Source: Eubacteriales bacterium
GTDB lineage: Bacteria > Bacillota > Clostridia > Christensenellales > Aristaeellaceae
Reading direction: 5' to 3'
DNA: 64,000 bases
Assembly (NCBI GenBank): GCA_028693055.1
Contig: JAQUWD010000001.1
Span: 1-64,000 of the forward strand
Shown here: in pieces, positions 17,595-24,992 of the stretch
Numbering within the stretch: the first letter of the stretch is position 1
How the letters are laid out: every line of letters begins with the position of its first letter
Made by a program: the position numbers and the translations under genes
The notes under the pieces: generated by a model
Seen by the model: only the letters and a program-made list of their open reading frames with translations
What the model was told of the DNA's origin: nothing
Database searches by the model: none

Positions 17595-18524
17595 ATGAAG
17601 AAGCTGCTGGTTGTAGGTAGCAATGGCTTTGCCGGGTCTTACCTAAAAAAAGAACTGCTTGATCATGGCTACGAGGTCTATGGCGTCGACTTGAAGAGCA
17701 CAGACAGCAATACCTTTGCTGCGGATATGCTCGTCCCAGAAAACATGAATCGCATCATGGAGGAGGTTCAGCCAGACGGGATTTTTAACCTCTCGGGTTT
17801 TGCCTCGCCTCACTTGTCTTGGGAGCACGTGCTCAAGGCCATTCATCTGAATGTAGATGTCTCTGTTAATTTAGCCCTCGCCATGAAGTCCTTCTGCCCA
17901 AAGGCTCGTTTCATCGTTATCGGCTCCGCCAATCAGTATGATTTCCCTGCATGCCACAATCAGCCGATAAGCGAGCTGTCTCCCTGCAAATCCGATGATC
18001 CCTATTCCGTGTCAAAGCAGGCGCAAGAATCATTGCTTCAGCTATTGGCTAAACGGTATGAGCTGGATATTATGATGACCCGCTCCTTTAACCATATCGG
18101 GCCTAGGCAGCAAAGGGGCTTTGTCGTTTCAGATTTTGCGTCAGGCATTGTAGACGTGGAGCGCGGCCTAACAGACGAGCTTAGGGTGGGTAATTTGGAT
18201 GCGTGGCGTGATTTCTCAGACGTTAGGGACACGGTACGCGCCTATCGCCTGCTGTATGAGAAGGGACATAGCGGCGAGATATACAATGTAGGCTCCGGCA
18301 AGGTCTATCACATTCGCTGGATTCTGGAAACCTTGCTCTCCTACAGCACCGCTTCTCCCCGCATCGCCTACCGACAAATGAACAACGAAATGCCGGCCTT
18401 CACCAAGGTGCTTTGCGACCCGACCAAGCTTTATGAGCATACAGGCTATTGCCCTCAGTGCGATATGGAAGCCACGCTGCGTGATGTGCTCCTGTATTAT
18501 CGCAATCTGCCTTCACCAACATAA
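17595..18524 (+). CDS. rmd: GDP-4-keto-6-deoxy-mannose reductase (GDP-D-rhamnose forming), Rmd-like
   Basis: Extended SDR of 309 residues; ATG 17595 follows GAGGAGAG. NAD(P) motif GSNGFAGSYL (~residues 8-17), active-site DPYSVSKQAQE (Y-x3-K, ~139) and NHIGPRQQRGFVVSDFA (~170), the last being characteristic of Rmd proteins rather than Fcl. It would reduce the Gmd product to GDP-D-rhamnose, as in the P. aeruginosa A-band cluster. Since fcl and the aminotransferase are broken, this is the only intact route from the Gmd product seen in the window. A related 4-keto sugar nucleotide cannot be excluded as substrate. Confidence 0.82.
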   Translation: MKKLLVVGSNGFAGSYLKKELLDHGYEVYGVDLKSTDSNTFAADMLVPENMNRIMEEVQPDGIFNLSGFASPHLSWEHVLKAIHLNVDVSVNLALAMKSFCPKARFIVIGSANQYDFPACHNQPISELSPCKSDDPYSVSKQAQESLLQLLAKRYELDIMMTRSFNHIGPRQQRGFVVSDFASGIVDVERGLTDELRVGNLDAWRDFSDVRDTVRAYRLLYEKGHSGEIYNVGSGKVYHIRWILETLLSYSTASPRIAYRQMNNEMPAFTKVLCDPTKLYEHTGYCPQCDMEATLRDVLLYYRNLPSPT

Positions 18525-18543
18525 GGGAAAAAGGAGATCGTCT

Positions 18544-20343
18544 ATGTTGAACACTTCGGAGCCGTTTACAAGGCAAGCGGTAGAAGCCGCGTTGCTCCAA
18601 GGCCTAAACCAGCTTGAGCCTATCGATCCGCAGAAACCTGTTTTCCATGGAAGCATCTGTGAGCTTCCGGATAACACCTTGAAGTCCAAGGTGAAGCTGC
18701 GCCTAAAAAAGAATCGTCTTATTTACGGATGTTGGCTACGCTACAAGGCTTTGCGGGCGCGCAGAGCCTCCCGAGCCTCCTTCAAAACCCGCGTGAAATT
18801 TCGGTTAAAGAATAACCGTCTCGTTCGTTTCCTGATCAATAAGAAAAAGGAACCCGGGCTTGTGCGAGAGGATCACGAGCTGCTGCTTCAGTTGCTGCAA
18901 ATTGCTACCATCAACAGTCAAAAATGCGACGCAACTAGCATTCTCCTCAGCACGGTAGCAAACGTTACCAACATTAACAGCGAGAAATGCGACGAATTAA
19001 CGCTTCTCGCCGATAAGCTAATAGGACAGGCGGACGAGCTTTTAGCCAATACGGGCTTCCTCACGGAGCACGTGCAGCAGGTATCCGACGTCAGAGAGCA
19101 GCTTACCGAGCATTATCGTCAATCCGCGATAGCACTGGATGCTTTACAGCAGCAGCATGACAATCTCTCTTCCGTGCTGCATCAGCTACAGGAGCTTGTC
19201 AAGCAGGATAAGGCAGGCAATGGGGAACGTCTGGACAAGCTGACTAGCGTGCAGAATCAACTGAACGGTTTATCGAATACCTTGCAGCAAGCAGATATCC
19301 GCGTTGGGGAGCGTCTGGACAAGCTGACCAGCGTGCAGAATCAACTGAACGGTTTATCGAATACCTTGCAGCAGGCAGATATCCATGTTGGGGAGCGTCT
19401 GGACAAGCTGAACCACATGCAAGAGCAGCTTGATGGTTTGACAGGTGCATTGCAGCAGACAAATATCAATGCCAATGCCGATCAGAATACTGCATTAACC
19501 ATTTTGACCGGTGCGCACGAAAAGCTGGATGCTTTGAGCCTCGGTATGCAGCAGCTGGCAGGCGATCAGCGGCGATGCCACACAGCCGTCAGCGGCAGTG
19601 ATGCCATTTGCATTCAATATGACTGGGATATTCTACTAGCCGTTCCTAAATCTGACTGGAGGCTGGCTATGTACCTATCCACAGGCGGACATTTTGAATA
19701 CGGAACAGAAAAGCTGTTCCGTGAAACGGTGCATGAAGGTATGGTTGTGCTAGACATCGGCGCGAATGTCGGAGTCTATACCCTGCACGCGTTGAAGCAG
19801 CAGGCAGAGGTTTATGCATTTGAGCCTACGCCTTTAACCTACAGCATTCTTCGTCTGAACACAGAGATGAACGGCTTTGAGTTTTCACACAAAGTGCATT
19901 TGTTTAACGTTGCAGCCTCAAACAAATATGGCGTGGCTAATTTTCAGGAGGTTGAATACACTTGCGGACACAATTCTCTGTATGAGCAGGAAACTGGTTT
20001 CCATCGTATTGAGGTAAGCACCGACCTGATTGATCATCTTGTCGGAAATATAAAGGTGGACTGCTTTAAGCTGGACGTGGAAGGCGCTGAAATGATCGCG
20101 CTGGAAGGAATGGAGCAACTACTGCAGGCAAATACCAGCATTATTGGTTTCGTAGAATTTGCCCCTGGAAATCTTCGTCGAGCGTCTGTGGAGCCGGAAG
20201 TATACTATAACAAGCTTCTTGCATATGGCTTTTTGGACATGCAAGTTATTAACGAGGCAGACGGCAGCCTAACTCCCGTCGCATCCTATGAGCAGATTCA
20301 GCATGTTGATTCCGTTAATCTGCTTCTAAAGAAAAGGAGCTAA
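18544..20343 (+). CDS. FkbM methyltransferase with long coiled coil; candidate capping enzyme and chain-length ruler
   Basis: The frame opens at 18433 but ATG 18544 has AAAGGAG upstream and gives 599 residues. Three parts: a basic N-terminal region (~45-108) with a duplicated motif, KVKLRLKKNRLI and RVKFRLKNNRLV, that could lie on the membrane; a coiled coil (~110-345) with three 28-residue repeats at 227-310; and a C-terminal FkbM methyltransferase (~375-595) with the SAM motif VVLDIGANVGVYT (~401) and VDCFKLDVEGAEM (~503). FkbM enzymes O-methylate sugars. In E. coli O9a, WbdD joins a capping methyltransferase and a coiled-coil ruler; here the domain order is reversed. It sits right after wzm-wzt-rmd, and Wzt has the tail expected to read a cap. 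Capping and ruler roles are inferred. Confidence 0.85.
   Translation: MLNTSEPFTRQAVEAALLQGLNQLEPIDPQKPVFHGSICELPDNTLKSKVKLRLKKNRLIYGCWLRYKALRARRASRASFKTRVKFRLKNNRLVRFLINKKKEPGLVREDHELLLQLLQIATINSQKCDATSILLSTVANVTNINSEKCDELTLLADKLIGQADELLANTGFLTEHVQQVSDVREQLTEHYRQSAIALDALQQQHDNLSSVLHQLQELVKQDKAGNGERLDKLTSVQNQLNGLSNTLQQADIRVGERLDKLTSVQNQLNGLSNTLQQADIHVGERLDKLNHMQEQLDGLTGALQQTNINANADQNTALTILTGAHEKLDALSLGMQQLAGDQRRCHTAVSGSDAICIQYDWDILLAVPKSDWRLAMYLSTGGHFEYGTEKLFRETVHEGMVVLDIGANVGVYTLHALKQQAEVYAFEPTPLTYSILRLNTEMNGFEFSHKVHLFNVAASNKYGVANFQEVEYTCGHNSLYEQETGFHRIEVSTDLIDHLVGNIKVDCFKLDVEGAEMIALEGMEQLLQANTSIIGFVEFAPGNLRRASVEPEVYYNKLLAYGFLDMQVINEADGSLTPVASYEQIQHVDSVNLLLKKRS
19222..19473 (+). repeat. 84-bp tandem repeat inside the coiled-coil gene (three copies)
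   Basis: Copies at 19222-19305, 19306-19389 and 19390-19473. The first two are identical at 79 of 84 bases by eye; the third is diverged. Each codes for 28 residues, exactly four heptads, with a/d positions L7, V10, L14, L17, L21, A24 and V28 of each unit, so gain or loss of a unit keeps the coiled-coil register. Confidence 0.9.
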
Positions 20344-20345
20344 TC

Positions 20346-21356
20346 ATGAAGATTTTGATTGCCGGGGCGCTTGCTCCCTATTCCAACCGTCAGGAAAAAG
20401 CTCTATGTGAAGCCGTTGAGCAGCATTATCGTTCTCAGCAGCATACGACGGATCTTTTCTATCTGCCTTGGGAGCCAGATTTCTATGGTGCTCACGAGCA
20501 AATTCTCGCTTACCGTCTGCTCACTGTCTACAACGAATGCGATATTCTCATCACCGTCGGCTATCCAGCCTTCGCGCTACAGCACCCTCGTAAGTATGCG
20601 TTTCTTTTTGATTTTTTCCCCGCGTTTCACACACAATATGGAACCGACTACGGCTTCAAGGATCAGTTTTTCCGTGTAGACCAGGATCAAAAAATGGTCA
20701 AAAATCTGCATCAGGCCGAGAAAGTCTGTCTTGGAGAAGCGCGCAAGGTTTTTGTGGCTAGTTCTACCCTTCAAGAAAATTTGCAATCGCTTGCCTGTCA
20801 GGCAGAACGCTTTTCCTTCACGCCAACTCTTGCAAAGGGAGAGCCATCTCAGGTGGAAAAGGGAAGCATCCTTGTTGAAAGCTATCTGGAGCCGCTAGAT
20901 CGCATCGATCTGCTTTTGCAGGCTGCGGCACTGATGAAGGACAAGCACCCAATTGCTATCATGATTCCGGCGTCAGATCCTCAGTACCAGAATGCCCTCT
21001 ATGAGCGGATTGCCCGCTTGCAGCTGCAAAAGCGTGTGAGTGTGTACGAGCGCGCGGTCACGCTGACGGATCTACAGGACTGTAGCGGCGCCCTATCTCT
21101 CCGCCGTTTTTCTGAATATGTTCCGGCATACGTGTCATACGCCCTAGCCATGGGCATTCACTGTGTTGTTCCCAAAGACGGCGGGGCGCTGTGCAGCCTT
21201 GATGGTCAATCCGAAAACATTTTTGGCGTTTCTGCGGAGGAGCAGAGTATTGCCAAGAGCTTGCAGCGCCTCCCGCTGTATTCAACAAAGCGAAAAGCTT
21301 CGGCAGATTCGTTGAACGCCGATTTGCCGAAGCTTTTGGAAGGATTGGTGAAATAA
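20346..21356 (+). CDS. Divergent GT-B protein, possible glycosyltransferase
   Basis: 336 residues, starting 2 bases after the previous stop with AAAAGGAG upstream. The N-terminal half (KILIAGALAPYSNRQEKAL) and the central GSILVESYLEPLDRIDLLLQAA (~175) resemble the two Rossmann domains of GT4 enzymes. The usual donor-site E-x7-E is not clear; the corresponding part reads LSLRRFSEYVPAYVSYALAM. It could be a weakly conserved GT4 enzyme or an inactive partner of one of the two following transferases. Same operon, same strand, no gaps. Confidence 0.6.
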   Translation: MKILIAGALAPYSNRQEKALCEAVEQHYRSQQHTTDLFYLPWEPDFYGAHEQILAYRLLTVYNECDILITVGYPAFALQHPRKYAFLFDFFPAFHTQYGTDYGFKDQFFRVDQDQKMVKNLHQAEKVCLGEARKVFVASSTLQENLQSLACQAERFSFTPTLAKGEPSQVEKGSILVESYLEPLDRIDLLLQAAALMKDKHPIAIMIPASDPQYQNALYERIARLQLQKRVSVYERAVTLTDLQDCSGALSLRRFSEYVPAYVSYALAMGIHCVVPKDGGALCSLDGQSENIFGVSAEEQSIAKSLQRLPLYSTKRKASADSLNADLPKLLEGLVK

Positions 21357-21357
21357 G

Positions 21358-22386
21358 ATGCGCATCGCTCTTGTGAATATGATATCACCATTTATCCGCG
21401 GCGGGGCTGAAATTCTGGTGGACGACCTAATGCATCAGCTTCAATTGCGCGGGCATACCGTGGAGCTTTATCGTTTACCCTCTCCCAATGACTTCGGACT
21501 TTTAATGGCGCGTTTGATCGAAGCGTCCAAGATGCTACGATTTGACCATTATGACCGTGTGATCTGTTTCAAATTTCCAGCCTACTGCGTCATCCATCGA
21601 AATCGTGTGGTTTGGATGTTTCATCAGTTTCGTCAAGCCTATGAGCTTTGGAATACAGAATTTGGTATTGAAGCAAACCCACAGAATGAAATTATGAGAA
21701 ATATTGTTATGCATGCCGATACTGCTTTAGTCGATTCCAGACAGTTGTTTACCATTGCTCACGAAGTCACCAATCGATTGAAGAAGTTTAACAATATTGA
21801 CTCCACTGTGTTACCGCATTTGGGAAACATGGAAAAATTTGGACCCGGTAAAACAGGCTCGTATCTCTTTTTTCCCAGCCGTATCAGTTCAATAAAGCGA
21901 CAACATTTAGCGGTAGAAGCCATGCACTATGTCAAATCGGACGTCAAGCTGGTTGTTGCTGGCGTATGCGAGGTGTCGGCTTATGATTTGCAAATTCGCA
22001 GTTTTATAAAAAAGCATCACTTGGAAGAGCACGTTCAGTACGAAAACCGTTGGATCAGCGACGAAGAAATGTATCAATGGATGTCCAATTGCTTGGGTTC
22101 CATGTATTTGGCCTACAAGGAGGATTCCTGCGGACTTGTGTCCATGGAGGCATTTTATAGTGCAAAGCCCGTCATAACCTGCATCGATTCCGGCGGAACC
22201 ATCGAATTGATCGAGGATCAAAAGACGGGCTTCATTTGTGAACCTACGCCCCAAAGCATCGCCAAGGCCATGGATCAGCTGTACATGGACAAACAAGCCG
22301 CAGCAAAGATGGGTCAAGCCGCGCGGGATGAAATCATCCGGCGTGATATCACTTGGGACAATACCATAAGGAGGCTGCTGGCATGA
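21358..22386 (+). CDS. GT4 glycosyltransferase
   Basis: 342 residues. RIALVNMISPFIRGGAEILVDDL is the classical GT4 acceptor-domain start with the GG-AE motif; YLFFPSRISSIKRQHLAVEA (~163) opens the donor domain. The E-x7-E position reads KEDSCGLVSMEAFYSAKPV (~257). It overlaps the next gene by ATGA. Donor and acceptor are unknown; by context it builds part of the island 1 polymer or its adaptor. Confidence 0.88.
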   Translation: MRIALVNMISPFIRGGAEILVDDLMHQLQLRGHTVELYRLPSPNDFGLLMARLIEASKMLRFDHYDRVICFKFPAYCVIHRNRVVWMFHQFRQAYELWNTEFGIEANPQNEIMRNIVMHADTALVDSRQLFTIAHEVTNRLKKFNNIDSTVLPHLGNMEKFGPGKTGSYLFFPSRISSIKRQHLAVEAMHYVKSDVKLVVAGVCEVSAYDLQIRSFIKKHHLEEHVQYENRWISDEEMYQWMSNCLGSMYLAYKEDSCGLVSMEAFYSAKPVITCIDSGGTIELIEDQKTGFICEPTPQSIAKAMDQLYMDKQAAAKMGQAARDEIIRRDITWDNTIRRLLA

Positions 22387-24992
22387 AAATCGCATGGTTT
22401 ACCCCCTTGGATAAAAAAAGCGCGATCGGCAAGGTTGGCGTCGCCGTCTGCGAGGAGCTTGCAAAGCATCATTCGGTCGATATCTGGTGTTATGAAACTG
22501 AAGGTACCCTTGAGACAAGCCTAAAGGTGATCCACTTTAATCCCTCTCATTTGGATATACGTACACTTTCCGGGTATACCCATGTTATTTACAACATGGG
22601 TAACTATGCCGGATATCATTGGGCCATCTATGAAGCATTGCTCCAATATCCCGGTATTGTCATTCTCCACGACAGAACCATGTACGATTTTTATAAGCAA
22701 TACTGTGCAATTCAGCATCCACACGATGCTGATGGGGCGCATAACGCTTTCTCCCAGATGCTGTATCAAGAATATGGTGATATGGGTGTGACGGCATTAG
22801 AGCAGTTCTCTTCACTGAATCTAATGGAGAAGGTGAACCAAACTGTCGCCCTGCCCCTAATGTACAGCATATGCAGGAGGGCGACAGGAATTTTTACCCA
22901 CTCCTTCGCCTTTGCCAAGCTGCTAAAACAATACACGCTGAAGCCAGTTAGCGCTTCCTATCTCCCCTTTCAGCCTGAAGAGAAAAAAATGGCAGTGCTT
23001 CCAAAGAGTTTTATCCGCGACCCCGATAGACTGCTGATTGTTTCCATTGGGCTGGTGCATCCGACTAAGCATACCAAGGAACTAGCGGATGTTTTAGTCA
23101 AACATCCTGATTTGCGAAGTCGTGTGCAATACGTTGTCATAGGCGACTGTGGCGATCCCTATGGAGAAAATCTCCGCAAGATGGCGAATACAGTGTTGAA
23201 TGACAGCATGTTTATATTGGGCTATCAACCTTACGATGTGATGTACAGCTTTTTACAGGAAGCAGATGCCTGCGTAAATTTACGTTATCCCAATTCTGAG
23301 GTATGCTCGCTATCGCTTTTTGAACAGATGGGCTTTGGCAAGCCAGTTATTGCCTACAGTAGCGGCATTTATGACGAAATTCCTTCGGATGCCATCTGCA
23401 AAATCGATATGCAGATGGGCGAAGCGGCTCTGGCTGATATGCTTCACGCCATGATTGCGGACAAGGAGTCCTTTCGCAGGATTGGTGAAAAGGCTAAGCA
23501 ATTTATCAAAAAGAACTGTACCCTCGAAACCTATTGTTCGCTGCTCAACGAATATCTGGAAGCACTGCCAAGTCAATCCGTGAGAGCGGCTTACAACGAC
23601 GCTATTCTTTGGGATCTGCGTCAAGAAATGCAAGTACTTGGCTATAATACGCTGGATATCCCCGACGCGCTGGATGACATTGCCTACACCGTAGGCAGCA
23701 TTCTTGATGCCCAAAACGTATTTCCTGCCAATCCAAATACCATCGGCATTTGGATTGGCTTTCCCTACGAAATGCCTCGTTTGCATCAGGAATGCGCCAT
23801 GAAGCTTATGCAGCGCATGGTCAGCGCAATGCTTGAATATACGCCGGCCTGTTTCGAAATTTGGTGCTATTCCTGTAATGAAGCAGAAGTGCGGTATAGT
23901 CTTGAAAACCTGCTTCAAGATGAACGTTGGGCTAAACGCATCAAGATTGTTACTGAGGAGAGTTGGAGGCAGGTACTATGCGTGCCTGTCATGGATCGAG
24001 TTCTCCCCTATCCAATTTCCATCGCGGCGGACAATCTGGGAACCATCGCAGCCCAGTATTCGCAGGCATGCGTCTTTGTACCGATTACCCTTTACTTATC
24101 CAATGTCATTCAAACCAAACGCCCACTGGTCATTCCCGCGTTGGATATGAACGTTAAACTCCATTATGAAGAATATACGCTGCAAGACAGCAATAACAAA
24201 TTCCTGAGCCGCGACATCGAAAGCCGTGTCGGTCGAATGGTACGGCGCGGCGCGAAAGCGTATTCGATGAGCCGCTCTGTGAAAGATCAACAAATCATTC
24301 CCTGCATTCCGGGTCTAAAGGCGGAGGACGTCGTACCCATATGGGCTGCTGACATGGCAATCTGCGACCCTGATACTCATTTCTCAAGAGAAATTTTGGA
24401 GCAGTATCATATATCAAATCCATACTTGTTTTATCCAACCCAGCTGCGTCCTCAGAAAAATATAGAAACGCTGATGCAGGCAGTTGAGCTGCTCTACAAT
24501 GAATATCCCAATTTGCAAATCGTTCTGACCGGCAAGTTGGAGGATGTTCCTAGCGTAAAGAAGCAGTGGGAAAAACTGCGCTCCTATAAGAACCTTGTTT
24601 TTGTTCATGATTTGACAGATCAACAGCTGTACACCGTTTATCATTACGCCTCTTGCGTGCCTGTTCCAACACTTATGGAGGGCGGGTTCCCTTCACAAGC
24701 CATCGAGGCGCTAAAACAAAATATACCCACCGTGCTGACCGATATAGACGTTGTAGAGGAGCGTCTGGAGGGATGCGGCTTCACGGCGGAAAACTGCGGG
24801 CTGCTGCTCTTTAAGCCTGAGGACGCGACGGACATGGCCGCAAAGCTTTGTACTGCATTAACAGCGCCGCAAAAGGTTCTGGCGGCACAGAAAGCTTTTT
24901 CCGAAAAGTTTTTCCAGTATACATGGAGGGACGCGGCAGAAAAGTATTATCAACTGCTGATAGCAAAGAAAGGATCTGCAGAATCATGCTAA
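22383..24992 (+). CDS. Double-domain GT4 glycosyltransferase (polymerase candidate)
   Basis: 869 residues from the ATG at 22383, overlapping the previous stop. Two complete GT-B units are joined: residues ~1-400 (start KIAWFTPLDKKSAIGKVGVA; E-x7-E region NSEVCSLSLFEQMGFGKPV, ~310) and ~440-865 (YPTQLRPQKNIETLMQAVELL, ~682; MEGGFPSQAIEALKQNIPTV, ~762). Enzymes with two GT4 sites that add different linkages of one sugar make the repeat of E. coli O9a mannan (WbdA). Here such an enzyme lies in a cluster with Wzm/Wzt and a capping candidate, so it is the best candidate for the polymerase. The next gene starts within its last codons (7-nt overlap). Confidence 0.85.
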   Translation: MKIAWFTPLDKKSAIGKVGVAVCEELAKHHSVDIWCYETEGTLETSLKVIHFNPSHLDIRTLSGYTHVIYNMGNYAGYHWAIYEALLQYPGIVILHDRTMYDFYKQYCAIQHPHDADGAHNAFSQMLYQEYGDMGVTALEQFSSLNLMEKVNQTVALPLMYSICRRATGIFTHSFAFAKLLKQYTLKPVSASYLPFQPEEKKMAVLPKSFIRDPDRLLIVSIGLVHPTKHTKELADVLVKHPDLRSRVQYVVIGDCGDPYGENLRKMANTVLNDSMFILGYQPYDVMYSFLQEADACVNLRYPNSEVCSLSLFEQMGFGKPVIAYSSGIYDEIPSDAICKIDMQMGEAALADMLHAMIADKESFRRIGEKAKQFIKKNCTLETYCSLLNEYLEALPSQSVRAAYNDAILWDLRQEMQVLGYNTLDIPDALDDIAYTVGSILDAQNVFPANPNTIGIWIGFPYEMPRLHQECAMKLMQRMVSAMLEYTPACFEIWCYSCNEAEVRYSLENLLQDERWAKRIKIVTEESWRQVLCVPVMDRVLPYPISIAADNLGTIAAQYSQACVFVPITLYLSNVIQTKRPLVIPALDMNVKLHYEEYTLQDSNNKFLSRDIESRVGRMVRRGAKAYSMSRSVKDQQIIPCIPGLKAEDVVPIWAADMAICDPDTHFSREILEQYHISNPYLFYPTQLRPQKNIETLMQAVELLYNEYPNLQIVLTGKLEDVPSVKKQWEKLRSYKNLVFVHDLTDQQLYTVYHYASCVPVPTLMEGGFPSQAIEALKQNIPTVLTDIDVVEERLEGCGFTAENCGLLLFKPEDATDMAAKLCTALTAPQKVLAAQKAFSEKFFQYTWRDAAEKYYQLLIAKKGSAESC

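Noticed and set aside
19222-19473. CRISPR array
   Set aside because: The repeats are direct, adjacent, without spacers and in frame within a coiled-coil gene. No other candidate array was seen in the window.
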